DNA of 64,000 nt from CAVVSD01 sp963757125. GTDB lineage: Bacteria; Actinomycetota; Thermoleophilia; Solirubrobacterales; Solirubrobacteraceae. A program made the translations under genes and the position numbers. Positions 42,349 to 51,354 of this stretch are shown here, piece by piece. Below the pieces are notes generated by a model, which was not told the DNA's origin, searched no databases, and saw only the letters and a program-made list of their open reading frames with translations. Position 1 is the stretch's first letter; every line of letters begins with the position of its first letter. The stretch spans positions 1-64,000 of the forward strand of contig CAVWQP010000005.1 of NCBI GenBank assembly GCA_963757125.1, in the 5' to 3' direction.

Positions 42349-42719
42349 GGCTGGCTCCTTCGGATCGGGTGGCGGAACGCTGCGAAGCGCCACAGCACGA
42401 AGGCCGCGACGAGGGGCGGGAAGAACGGGTGCCCGACGACCGCGGTCAGCGCCACGGCCGCGATCGCGCCCAGCAGGAGCAGGGCGACGAAGGGCGGAGC
42501 GGGCCACGGCTCGCGCCGCGCGGGCCGGGCGGCGGACGGGAGGTCCACCTCGACCGCGCGCAGCTCGTCGTCGTACACGGCGGCGTGCGCGCGCTCCAGG
42601 CGCGACTCGAGCTCTTCGACGGACAGCCGCCCGTCGGCGGCGTGGGCCGTGAGGCGCTCGGCGGTGGCCGTGCGCTCGCGATCGCCGATGCGCAGGCGGT
42701 GCGACGGCTGGGGTGACAT
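42345..42719 (-). CDS. DUF1707 domain membrane protein
   Basis: 124 residues. Residues 8-60 are the actinobacterial DUF1707 (SHOCT-like) domain with IGDRERTATAERLTAHAADG and the YDDELRAV ending; residues 75-112 have two hydrophobic segments. Function unknown. First gene of the operon with the MFS exporter, so MarR control is likely. Confidence 0.85.
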   Translation of the reverse strand: MSPQPSHRLRIGDRERTATAERLTAHAADGRLSVEELESRLERAHAAVYDDELRAVEVDLPSAARPARREPWPAPPFVALLLLGAIAAVALTAVVGHPFFPPLVAAFVLWRFAAFRHPIRRSQP

Positions 42720-42733
42720 GACGGGCGGCTCCT

Positions 42734-42797
42734 ACGATTAGACGTCGAACGCTTCGATGCGATACGAAGGTACCACAACTGATCGATGTCTAATCGT
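42734..42797. promoter_or_regulatory. inverted operator pair in the MarR/exporter intergenic region
   Basis: The element ACGATTAGACGTCG at 42734-42747 recurs with one change (ACGATTAGACATCG) on the opposite strand at 42784-42797. Between them CTTCG-N8-CGAAG (42752-42769) forms another inverted repeat. The 109-base gap lies between two divergent starts, so these are candidate sites for the MarR protein at 42829. Confidence 0.6.
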
Positions 42798-42828
42798 TCG
42801 ATGTCGATCGATCTGCTAGCCTGGCCGC

Positions 42829-43269
42829 ATGGCACGTCAACCGATCGGCCTCCAGCTCACCCGCACCGCGCGCGTGCTCGCCCAGGAGTTCGACAGCGCG
42901 ATGGCCGCGGAGGGCAGCTCGGCGCCGGCGTGGCAGGTGCTGCTGCTCATCCGCTCGAAGCAGTGGGGGCAACAGTCGGAGATGGCCAAGGCGATGGGCG
43001 TGACCGGTGCCACGCTCACCCATCACCTCAACGCCCTCGAGCGTCAGGGCCTCGTGCGCCGCTGGCGCGAGGACTCCAACCGGCGCGTGCAGCGCGTCGA
43101 GCTGACCGACGACGGGATCGCGCTGTTCGATCGCCTGCGCGCGGTCGCGATGCGGCACGACAGGCGCCTGCGCTCGCACCTCACCGACGAGGAGGCCGAG
43201 CAGCTCGGCGCGCTGCTGGAGAAGCTGCGCGCGGGCGTCGAGGACGAGGCCGCGACGCCCGCGGCGTGA
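42829..43269 (+). CDS. MarR-family transcriptional regulator
   Basis: 146 residues with the MarR winged helix: MAKAMGVTGATLTHHLNALE (recognition helix, about 48-67) and the wing with RRWREDSNRRVQRVELTDDG (about 72-91). As a divergent neighbour of a DHA2 exporter it is probably a ligand-relieved repressor of that pump. Confidence 0.92.
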   Translation: MARQPIGLQLTRTARVLAQEFDSAMAAEGSSAPAWQVLLLIRSKQWGQQSEMAKAMGVTGATLTHHLNALERQGLVRRWREDSNRRVQRVELTDDGIALFDRLRAVAMRHDRRLRSHLTDEEAEQLGALLEKLRAGVEDEAATPAA

Positions 43270-43276
43270 GCCGGCG

Positions 43277-43987
43277 TCAGGCGGGCTGGACCACCGGCTC
43301 GTTCTTCACGACGCGCTCGTGCAGCGCGGCGCCCCACATGACCGACATGTCGAAGACGTTCTCGCCGTCCTCGCGCAGTCGGTCCCACTCCGGCGTCCGC
43401 AGCGCCTCGAGGAACGCCGCCTCGTCGCGGAACCAGCACTCCGAGTAGCCGTCGAAGAGCAGCGGGGCGGTGCCGTTGCCGTCGCCGCCCACGGACTTCA
43501 CCGCGTGGTTCTGGACGTAGCGGTCGATGCCGACGTGGGCGACGATCGGCCCGTGCTGCTCGCGCCAGTAGGTGCTCGCCTCGTCGCGGTCCATCCCCTC
43601 CTTGAACTTCACGACCCACGCGACCTTGTAGGGGCTCATCGGCCCCTCGACGATCGTGTGCTCGACGACCTGGGCGCTCATGCTGTCGGTCCACGGCATG
43701 TTGAAGACGTTGTCGCCGTCGACGACGAGCGCGTCCCACTCCGACGAGCCCATCGTCTCGCGGAACGCCTCCTCGTCTGGCCACCAGCCGGCCGAGTAGC
43801 CGTCGAAGTGCGTCGTCTCGTCGGAGACGCCGGCCAGCGACGGCAGCGGTCCCGTCACGTGGCTCTGGACGTACCGGGGGATCGACGACGACGCGCACAG
43901 CGGCCCGTGCACGTCGGCCCAGTGGCGCCGGGCGTCGGCGTTCGCCATCCCCTCGGGGAAGCGTGCGATCCAGACGACCTTGAACAT
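43277..43987 (-). CDS. two-domain EthD-like protein
   Basis: 236 residues, two EthD barrels. First: MFKVVWIARFPEGM, then ARRHWADVHGPLC and IPRYVQSHVTG. Second from about 118: YKVAWVVKFKEGM, then ASTYWREQHGPIV and IDRYVQNHAV. Each contains the FDGYSxxWW-type strand. It is the last gene after the large FG-GAP protein on the same strand (17-base gap), and may therefore belong to the ABC/amidase/EthD cluster. Closest in shape to the proteins at 55869 and 20745. Confidence 0.8.
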   Translation of the reverse strand: MFKVVWIARFPEGMANADARRHWADVHGPLCASSSIPRYVQSHVTGPLPSLAGVSDETTHFDGYSAGWWPDEEAFRETMGSSEWDALVVDGDNVFNMPWTDSMSAQVVEHTIVEGPMSPYKVAWVVKFKEGMDRDEASTYWREQHGPIVAHVGIDRYVQNHAVKSVGGDGNGTAPLLFDGYSECWFRDEAAFLEALRTPEWDRLREDGENVFDMSVMWGAALHERVVKNEPVVQPA

Positions 43988-44004
43988 GGGGTCTCCTCTC
44001 GGTT

Positions 44005-47000
44005 CTACGGCGACTTCACGGTCATGAGCCGGTCGACGGCGACGTCGTGGAGCACGGTCGTGCGCCGCGGCCCCCACTGCACCTCGAGACGATCGACCCG
44101 CGTGGCCGGGCCGAGCCCGAAGTGCGCGACGGCCTGGCTGCCCGAGCCGACGCTCGTCCCGCCGCAGGCGACCTCGTCGGTCATGGGCCGCTGGCCGTCG
44201 ATGTGCACGACGACGCGCACGCCGCAGGCCCGCGGGTCGACCTCCAGCCAGTGGTCGTTGCCGCGGGGCGTGACGTTGTGCAGCAGGCGTCCCGTGCCGC
44301 CCTGGTCGAGCAGGAAGACGTCCATGCGGCCGTCGCGGTCGTAGTCGGCGAACGCGGCGCCCTTCGTGTCGCCCGCGTCGGTCACCCCGCTCGGCGCGCT
44401 CACGTCGAGCATCCGCTTGCCGCTGCCGTCGCCGACGAACAGCTGGTCGGGCTGCGGGCCGAGGCCGCCGTCGGCCCGCTTGCTGATGTTGCCGGCGGCG
44501 AACAGCAGGTCGTCCCATCCGTCGAGGTTCAGGTCGGCGAACCCCACCCCCCAGGTGATCGACGGGCGTCCGACACGCTGCCACGGCCGGGCGACCCCGT
44601 ACGCGCCGGCGACGTCGGTGAACGTCCCGTTCCCCGCGTTGCGCAGCAGCCGGTTGCCGCCGATGTTCGACAGGGCGAGGTCCAGCCGGCCGTCCCGGTC
44701 GACGTCGCCGACGCCGATGCCCATCGTGTTCATGAACAGCGCGGTCCCCGACGCCTCCGAGACGTCCCGCAGGCGTCCGTCGCCCGTGTTGCGCCACAGC
44801 CGGTTGGAGTCCGGGCTCTGGCCGACGAAGTCGTTCGCGAGGTACAGGTCGGGGCGTCCGTCGCCGTTCGCGTCAAACCAGGCCGCGGTGAACGCGGCGC
44901 CGCGCGTCCCGCCGCGCAGGCGGGACGTCACGTCGGTGAACCTGCCGTCGCCGTCGTTGCGGTACAGGCGGCCGGCGCTGTAGCGCACCTTCGAGAGCTC
45001 GTCGAGGCCGGTGTCCCACGATCCGGTGCAGGTGGCGTAGCTGGCGACGTACAGGTCGAGGTCGCCGTCGCCGTCCACGTCGGCCCAGGCGCCGCCGGAG
45101 GCGTTGTCGTCGACGGAGACGCCCGCCCGCCGCGTGACGTCCGTGAAGTGCCCGCCCGCGTTGTGCAGCAGGAGGCTGGGATGACCGGCGCGCGCGACGA
45201 ACAGGTCCGGGCGCCCGTCGCCGTCGTAGTCGGCGAACGCCGCGCCCGTCGCGAAGCGCACGTCGGCCCTGCGCCGCGCCCCCTGCTCGGAGAAGTGCCC
45301 CTTCCCGTCGCCCATGTACAGGCGCGCCGGCTTGCCCAGCCGGGTGACGAAGAGGTCGAGGTTGCCGTCGCCGTCGACGTCGCCCCACGCCGCGCCGCTG
45401 GAGAACGTGCCGCACGCGGGCGCGGGCACCGTCGTCCGCACGCCCGCCGCGTCGGTGACGTCGTCGAGCCGCGGCACCTCGACCGGCGCGCGTGTCACGG
45501 CGAACCGCAGGCGCCCGGGCGCCGCGCGGCCGTCGACCGTCGCCGCGATCTCGTAGTCGCCGAGCTGCTTGAACCAGGTCGCCGGGACGACGGTGGAGGT
45601 CAGCGTCGCCGTCCCGCCGCCGGGGACGAGCTTCTCCGCGGTCGTGAACGGGACGGTCACGCCGTCCGGGCCGACGAGGGTGAGCTCGACCTTGCTGCCC
45701 GCTCCTGCGTCCGTGGGGTTGCGCAGCGTGACGCGGAAGCCGAATCTGCCGCCCTGCGGCACGGAGTCCGGCCCGGTCGGCGCGAGGCGGACCCCGATCG
45801 GAGACGTCGCCCGCGGTGCGGCGGTGCCGGCGTGGTCGGCCGCGCTGCGCTGCGCGACGATGCGGTAGCGCGTCTCCGCCCGCGCCATCTCGAAGGTCTG
45901 CGACCACGGCGCTGCGGCCGAGGTCCGCAGCGCACGGGTGGCGGACGTGCCGTAGGAGGCCTGTCTGATCGTTCCGGCGAGCGTCACGAGGACGGCCGGG
46001 GCCGCCTGGCCCGGCTTGCGCGCGAGCCCGACCTGGATCCGCCGCACCTGGTGGGCCGCCGCCTCGATCTCCTCGCCCCCCGTCGCCTGCCGGACCCGTC
46101 GGCGCACGTCGGCCAGCCACGCACCCGCCGCCGCGGGCTCGGCGAGCGCGACGTCGCGTCGGCGCAGCGCGTCGTTCGTGGTCTTCAGGTCGGCGATCGC
46201 GTCCGCCGCGACGCGCAACGCCAGCGGGCGGTCGATCTGCGACGCGATGTCGTCCGCGTGCAGCACCGTCACCGGCGGCAGCGAGGACGGCGGCGGGCCT
46301 GACGCGGCCAGCGCCTCCCCGCCCAGCCGGGCCGGTGTGCCCGCGAGGAGCAGGAGCACGACGTACAGCGCGGGCGCGGCGACCAGCGCACCGGCCGCGA
46401 GCGCCCGGCGGGGGACGACGTGGCTCAACGCCGCGCCGAGCCGGTCGCCCGCCTCGCCCGGCGACGGCAGGAAGCGCTCGAGCAGCGGGCGCGCGGCGCA
46501 CGCGATCGTCAGTGCGCTGAGCAGCCCGACCTTCGCGCCGAACTCCGTCTTCTGCGGCGCGATGAGCAGGGCGCCGAGCAGCCCGACGCACACCGCGAAG
46601 GCGACCCGCGCGACGCGCCCGCGAGGGACCGTCTTCGGGTCGGTGATCATGAAGAACATGAACAGCAGGACCTCGGGCGAGGTCACGAGCGTCGACCAGA
46701 ACGCCCAGCCCGTGAGCGGCCCGAAGTGCCAGCGCGCCGTCATCCCGTGATCGGCGACCGAGATCACGGCGAGCCCGGCCGCGAACGCGGCCCAGAACCC
46801 CATCGCGACGCTGAGCAGGCCCACACGCCTGAGGATCACGAGGCCGTTCAGCACGATGATCCCCAGGCCGAGCGCGACCCACGAGAGCATCGGCCCCCAC
46901 CAGAAGTCCAGCGGCTCCGCGCGCGACTCGCCGAGGATGAGGAAGCACGCGACGAGCGCCACGTTCGATGGGTTGAAGATGTGGCGCCCGCGGTAGCGGA

Positions 47001-47391
47001 TGAGGTGCTTGGTGAGGATCGCGAAGACCCCCACGGCGACGTAGATCCACCAGCCGTTCAGGCTCCAGAGATCGCCGTGCTCGGTCCCAGGGATGCGGAG
47101 GATGAACGCGATGCCGTTCGCCGTCAGCAGCGCGCTCGCCGGCCACATGATCACGCTGCGCTTGCCGAACTCGAACGCCATGTCGAGCACGGCGCAGGTC
47201 GCGAGCGTCAGGAGGATCTGGGCGGGCGAGACGCGGAAGTCCAGGACCGTCTGCCCGAGGATCTGCAGCGACCAGATGACCGCCGCCAGATGCATCCGCG
47301 GATCCCGCCAGCTCGGCAGGATCACGCGGTAGCGCCGGCCCCCGACGCGCAGCCAGGGTCCCGCCGCCCCGATCGGGGCGGCGGCGGTCAT
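44005..47391 (-). CDS. RnfD/NqrB-like membrane domain fused to FG-GAP repeats and an ASPIC/UnbV domain
   Basis: 1128 residues. Residues 30-350 form about ten membrane helices like the RnfD/NqrB family, including GRHIFNPSNVALVACF (135-150) and the segment TDPKTVPRGRVARV (250-263). A helical spacer follows (370-520), then an immunoglobulin-like region (530-635). Residues 660-1025 hold seven calcium-binding VCBS/FG-GAP repeats with D-x-D-G-D-G type loops at about 671, 721, 771, 840, 897, 953 and 1017. Residues 1045-1126 are an ASPIC/UnbV domain (FGLGPATRVDRLEVQWG). The repeats should be outside the cell. RnfD and NqrB carry covalent flavin on a threonine in an SGAT-type motif; I do not see it here, so electron transfer is uncertain. 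Same strand as the ABC transporter, 13 bases behind it. Confidence 0.8.
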   Translation of the reverse strand: MTAAAPIGAAGPWLRVGGRRYRVILPSWRDPRMHLAAVIWSLQILGQTVLDFRVSPAQILLTLATCAVLDMAFEFGKRSVIMWPASALLTANGIAFILRIPGTEHGDLWSLNGWWIYVAVGVFAILTKHLIRYRGRHIFNPSNVALVACFLILGESRAEPLDFWWGPMLSWVALGLGIIVLNGLVILRRVGLLSVAMGFWAAFAAGLAVISVADHGMTARWHFGPLTGWAFWSTLVTSPEVLLFMFFMITDPKTVPRGRVARVAFAVCVGLLGALLIAPQKTEFGAKVGLLSALTIACAARPLLERFLPSPGEAGDRLGAALSHVVPRRALAAGALVAAPALYVVLLLLAGTPARLGGEALAASGPPPSSLPPVTVLHADDIASQIDRPLALRVAADAIADLKTTNDALRRRDVALAEPAAAGAWLADVRRRVRQATGGEEIEAAAHQVRRIQVGLARKPGQAAPAVLVTLAGTIRQASYGTSATRALRTSAAAPWSQTFEMARAETRYRIVAQRSAADHAGTAAPRATSPIGVRLAPTGPDSVPQGGRFGFRVTLRNPTDAGAGSKVELTLVGPDGVTVPFTTAEKLVPGGGTATLTSTVVPATWFKQLGDYEIAATVDGRAAPGRLRFAVTRAPVEVPRLDDVTDAAGVRTTVPAPACGTFSSGAAWGDVDGDGNLDLFVTRLGKPARLYMGDGKGHFSEQGARRRADVRFATGAAFADYDGDGRPDLFVARAGHPSLLLHNAGGHFTDVTRRAGVSVDDNASGGAWADVDGDGDLDLYVASYATCTGSWDTGLDELSKVRYSAGRLYRNDGDGRFTDVTSRLRGGTRGAAFTAAWFDANGDGRPDLYLANDFVGQSPDSNRLWRNTGDGRLRDVSEASGTALFMNTMGIGVGDVDRDGRLDLALSNIGGNRLLRNAGNGTFTDVAGAYGVARPWQRVGRPSITWGVGFADLNLDGWDDLLFAAGNISKRADGGLGPQPDQLFVGDGSGKRMLDVSAPSGVTDAGDTKGAAFADYDRDGRMDVFLLDQGGTGRLLHNVTPRGNDHWLEVDPRACGVRVVVHIDGQRPMTDEVACGGTSVGSGSQAVAHFGLGPATRVDRLEVQWGPRRTTVLHDVAVDRLMTVKSP

Positions 47392-47404
47392 CCCCCCGAG
47401 GGCA

Positions 47405-48430
47405 TCATGCGACCGGCGCCTGCGCGGTCGGTGTCTCTGCCCGCGGCGGCGTCGCGGTGATGTCGGCGCGCGACGTGCGCAGCCGCGCGAGGAGCTGCGG
47501 CGCCTGGTAGAAGGTCAGCGCCAGCAGTGTCAGCGCGCCGATGAGCATCTGCGCCCAGGAGCTGTGCAGGCCGATGAACGGCACGATCACGACGATCTCG
47601 GTCAGGAACACGGCGCCGATGACGGCACCTACGTACGAGCCACGACCGCCTGCCAGGCTCGCCCCGCCGAGCACCGCGGCCGCGATGCTCGTCAGCGTGT
47701 AGGACAGGCCGACGTTCGGGTCGCCGACGAGCACCTGGGAGGACAGGAAGAACGACGCCGCCGCGGCCGCCAGCGACGAGATGATGAGCGCGCGGACGAA
47801 GACCGAGCCGACCTTCGCCCCCAGGCGACCGGCCGACGTCTCGTCGAGCCCGACCGCCCGCGTCGTCAGGCCGCCACCGGTGCGGTAGAGCCACACGTCG
47901 CCGAGGATCGCCGCGGCCGCGACCGCGAGGAACCCGACGGGCATGAGCCCGCCGATGCTCGTGAGCATGAAGTCCGCGAAGTCGAGGCTGATCGATCCGT
48001 CCGGCGTCGGGCGTAGCCAGAGGGCGACGCCGGTGAGGATCGAGTACGTCGCGAGGGTCGCGATGATCGACGAGAGGCCGAGGACCTTCGTCAGGACGAT
48101 GTTCGCGAGCCCGACGACCAGGCAGGCGCCGATGACCGCGAGCATCCCGAGGATGACCCCGCCGAACGAGGACGGGTCCGGGATCGTGAACGACGCGATG
48201 ACGACCGCCAGCGTGATGAGCGCTCCGATCGACACGTCGAAGCAGCGGACCATGAGCGCATTCGTCTGCCCCATGGCGGCGAGCGCGAGCGGGATGGCCG
48301 CGATGAACAGGCCCTGGAGGCTGAACGCCGACAGGAACGACGACTCCTTCGACTGCGTGTAGGCGCCGATGATCACCATCAGCAGCACCATCAGCGCAAG
48401 CGGCACCCAGCCGCGGAACCCCTGCTTCAC
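47405..48430 (-). CDS. ribose-type ABC transporter permease 2
   Basis: 341 residues of the BPD_transp_2 (RbsC/MglC) family: about eight membrane segments with the loop AAAVLGGASLAGGRGSYVGA (about residue 245). GTG at 48430 overlaps the ATPase stop. With the second permease at 51355 it should form a heterodimeric pore for a sugar or similar solute; the substrate is unknown. Confidence 0.9.
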   Translation of the reverse strand: MKQGFRGWVPLALMVLLMVIIGAYTQSKESSFLSAFSLQGLFIAAIPLALAAMGQTNALMVRCFDVSIGALITLAVVIASFTIPDPSSFGGVILGMLAVIGACLVVGLANIVLTKVLGLSSIIATLATYSILTGVALWLRPTPDGSISLDFADFMLTSIGGLMPVGFLAVAAAAILGDVWLYRTGGGLTTRAVGLDETSAGRLGAKVGSVFVRALIISSLAAAAASFFLSSQVLVGDPNVGLSYTLTSIAAAVLGGASLAGGRGSYVGAVIGAVFLTEIVVIVPFIGLHSSWAQMLIGALTLLALTFYQAPQLLARLRTSRADITATPPRAETPTAQAPVA

Positions 48431-49956
48431 AGCGACGCCTCCTGCCGCGTCGTGGCCTTCGATCCCACCATCGCCTCGACGATCGCCTTCTCGTTGAGCT
48501 CGGATGCGTCGAGCTCCTCGATGATGCGGCCGCGGGACATGACGAGCACGCGGTCGCAGATGCCGGAGAGCTCGATCGGGTCGCTCGACTTGACGAGCAC
48601 CGAGACGCCCTCGCCGGCCTTCGCGCGCAGCGCCTCGTAGATGTCGAACCGGGATCCGACGTCGACGCCCTGCGTGGGCTCGACGGCGATGATCACCTTG
48701 ACATCGCCGCGCAGGAACGGCCGGGCAAGCGCGACCTTCTGCTGGTTGCCGCCGCTCAGGAACTGGACCGGCTGCTCGATCGACGCCGTCCGGATGCGGA
48801 GCCGCTCGACGACCTCGTCGACGGTGTTGCGCTCCGCGCTGCGCCTGATCCACCCCATGCGCGTGAAGCGCCGGAGCACCTGGAGCGTGGCGTTGGCCCT
48901 GACGCCGAGGACCGTGAACACCGACTCCCGTCCGCGGTCGCCACTGAGCAGCACGATGCCGGACCGCAGCGGGCCCGGGGGCGCGGAGACGTCGACCTTG
49001 CGCCCGTCGCACGTGACCGTGCCCGCCGACCGCTCGACGCCCGCGAGCGCGTGCAGGAAGGGGAGCTGCCCGTTGCCCTCCGCGCCGGCGACGCCCAGGA
49101 TCTCGCCGCGGCGCACCTTCAGGTCGATCGGCCCGAAGCGGTCGCCCTGCAGGGCGTCGATGTCCAGTGTGACCTCCGCGTCGACGGCGCCCACGCGGTC
49201 CGGGAAGGCCTGCGCCAGCGGGCGCCCGATCATGAGCGCCACGAGGCGCTCCTCGGGCATGTCCACGGCGTCGTACGTGCCCTGCCCGACGCCGTCGCGG
49301 AGCACCGTGACGCGGTGCACGACGCTCAGCACCTCGGGGAGGCGGTGGCTGACGTAGATGACGCCGACGCCGCGCGCCGCGAGGTCGAGCACGAGCGCGT
49401 GCAGCCGTTCGACCTCCTGCGGGCCCAGCGACGTCGTCGGCTCGTCCATGACGAGCACCTTCGGATCGGACTGCAGGGTCTTGACGACCTCGAGCATCTG
49501 CCGCTTGGCCAGCGGAAGGCTGCCCATCGGCGCCGACACGTCGACCTGCAGGTCGTGCGGTTCGACGACCGACGCCGCCCACCGCTCCATCGCGCCGTAG
49601 GACGGCCGCAAGGCGCTCGGCGTGGACATGAAGATGTTCTCCGCGACGGACAGCTCGAGCACGCCCGAGAACGTCTGGTACGCCATGCCGAGGCCGTACG
49701 CCTGGGCATCGCCGGCCGACGCCGTGTCGAAGCGCCGGCCGTCGATCTCGATCTCGCCTGCGTCCGGTGCGAGGACGCCGCTGGCAATGCCCAGCAGCGT
49801 CGACTTCCCGGATCCGTTCTCGCCCACGACCGCGTGGATCTCTCCACTGCGGCATTCCATGCTCACGTCGTCCAGGGCCTGCACCGCGCCGAAGCGCTTG
49901 GAGATCCCCTTCAGCGAGAGGACGACGGACGAGACGGATCCGGGATCGGTCGACAC
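48427..49956 (-). CDS. ribose-type ABC transporter ATPase with two NBDs
   Basis: 509 residues, two nucleotide-binding halves as in RbsA/MglA. First half: Walker A GENGSGKSTLLG (about 45), signature SLPLAKRQMLEV (about 147), Walker B VLVMDEPTTSLG (about 166). Second half: GAEGNGQLPFL (about 289), signature LSGGNQQKVALA (about 404). The Walker B of the second half reads IIAVEPTQGVD, with valine where aspartate normally coordinates magnesium. Degeneration of the C-terminal half is known in this family but this exact change is notable. It lies between the binding protein and permease 2. Confidence 0.9.
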   Translation of the reverse strand: MSTDPGSVSSVVLSLKGISKRFGAVQALDDVSMECRSGEIHAVVGENGSGKSTLLGIASGVLAPDAGEIEIDGRRFDTASAGDAQAYGLGMAYQTFSGVLELSVAENIFMSTPSALRPSYGAMERWAASVVEPHDLQVDVSAPMGSLPLAKRQMLEVVKTLQSDPKVLVMDEPTTSLGPQEVERLHALVLDLAARGVGVIYVSHRLPEVLSVVHRVTVLRDGVGQGTYDAVDMPEERLVALMIGRPLAQAFPDRVGAVDAEVTLDIDALQGDRFGPIDLKVRRGEILGVAGAEGNGQLPFLHALAGVERSAGTVTCDGRKVDVSAPPGPLRSGIVLLSGDRGRESVFTVLGVRANATLQVLRRFTRMGWIRRSAERNTVDEVVERLRIRTASIEQPVQFLSGGNQQKVALARPFLRGDVKVIIAVEPTQGVDVGSRFDIYEALRAKAGEGVSVLVKSSDPIELSGICDRVLVMSRGRIIEELDASELNEKAIVEAMVGSKATTRQEASL

Positions 49957-49969
49957 CGCTGGATCTCTC

Positions 49970-51304
49970 CTACTTGCCGAACATCTTCTGCTGCAGGTCC
50001 GCCGGGACCGTCGAGGACGGCGACCCGTTCGCGGGGATGGTCGATGAGCAGGAGCTCTCGTCCACCCGCCGCAGCGACGGCTTGAAGATGATCTCCGACG
50101 GGATCGGGGCCCCCTGCCCCTTCATCATCGAGGCCGTCAGCGCGGTCCGTCCCTGCGTGAACAGCGCGGACTGCACCCACACCTTGAAGTTGGGGTTGTC
50201 CTCCTTCTTCCAGGCGCAGAGCAGCGGGTTGTCGTCGGACTGGATCGTGGCGACGACGTTCAGCGGCTTGTTGGCCGCCTTGAATGCACGCATCGCGCCG
50301 ACGGTGGCGTCGCCGTAGTCGTAGCTGAAGCCCTTGAGGTCGGGGTACTTGCTCAGGATCCCGGACATGGCCTGCAGCGCGCCCTGGCGCGTCCAGTTCG
50401 TGTCCGCGGTCGCGACGACCTTGATGTTGGGGTTCAGCCCCTCCCGCTCGCACTTCTGCCAGGCGGGGGACTGTGTGTTGCCCGGCGTGCCGCCGAGGAA
50501 CGCGATCTGCCCGCCGTCGGGCAGCTGCTTGTTCATGATGTCGGCGTACGACTTGCCCAGCGAGCAGATGTCCTGGCCGCTGTAGGTCAGGTAGTCCGTG
50601 CCCGGCTTGCCGATGTTCGCGTTGGACCACAGCGCGACCGGGACCTTGCGCTGGGTCGCCTGGCGGTAGACCGGCAGCAGGGCCTTGCCGGCGTCCGGGT
50701 AGCTGACGATCACGTTGACGCCCTGGGCGATCATGCTGCGCATGTCCGAGATCGCCTTCTGCGTGTCCAGGTTCGCGTCGGTGTAGACGATCTTGCCGAT
50801 GTCCTTGTACGTCAGCGCCTGGAGGATGAACTCCATCTTGAAGATCTGGCGTGCGACGTTGCCGCCGAAGCCGTCAGCCAGGCCGACCGTCAGCTTGCCG
50901 CCGGTTCCGGTCTCGCAGGTGTTCTTCTTCCAGCACTCCATCGCCTTGTCCTGATCGACCTGCTCGGGCACGCGGGCCATGCCGGCGAGCACGATGTCCT
51001 TCTGCATCGGGTCGCTCGGGAGGGCGTCGGGGCCGTTGATCGACTGGTCGATGACCTCCTTGGGCGGGTTGTAGTTCTCGCCGTAGGTGCCGTTGGCCAG
51101 GCTTGCGCCGAAGGGGTTGTCGGCACTGCCGGCGGGCGCGACGTCGCCCTTGCTCTTGGCGGTCGTGTCCGACCCGCCGCCGCCGCTCGCGGAGTCGCTG
51201 CTGTCGCTACCGCAGGCGGCGACGAAGCACACCATCGCGACGAGCATCAGGGCGAGTGCGACGAGCGACCGACGCCTCACCGGCCTGTCTGGATCGTGCT
51301 GCAC
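49970..51304 (-). CDS. ABC transporter substrate-binding lipoprotein (sugar-type)
   Basis: 444 residues from GTG 51304: positively charged start, hydrophobic signal segment and lipobox ending VAAC followed by GSDSSDSASG, so a lipoprotein anchored outside the membrane. The rest is a type I periplasmic binding fold with helix-strand repeats (for example VNVIVSYPDAGKALLPVY, residues about 195-212). GTG 51304 is preferred over ATG 51358 because GGGGGAG lies eight bases upstream and the signal peptide is then of normal length; ATG 51358 does overlap the permease stop. Four extra cysteines (CWKKNTC and others) may form disulfides. Confidence 0.87.
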   Translation of the reverse strand: MQHDPDRPVRRRSLVALALMLVAMVCFVAACGSDSSDSASGGGGSDTTAKSKGDVAPAGSADNPFGASLANGTYGENYNPPKEVIDQSINGPDALPSDPMQKDIVLAGMARVPEQVDQDKAMECWKKNTCETGTGGKLTVGLADGFGGNVARQIFKMEFILQALTYKDIGKIVYTDANLDTQKAISDMRSMIAQGVNVIVSYPDAGKALLPVYRQATQRKVPVALWSNANIGKPGTDYLTYSGQDICSLGKSYADIMNKQLPDGGQIAFLGGTPGNTQSPAWQKCEREGLNPNIKVVATADTNWTRQGALQAMSGILSKYPDLKGFSYDYGDATVGAMRAFKAANKPLNVVATIQSDDNPLLCAWKKEDNPNFKVWVQSALFTQGRTALTASMMKGQGAPIPSEIIFKPSLRRVDESSCSSTIPANGSPSSTVPADLQQKMFGK

Positions 51305-51354
51305 CTCGTGCTCCCCCTTCGATCGGTGGACCTTGCCGGGGGTCACGGCCGACG

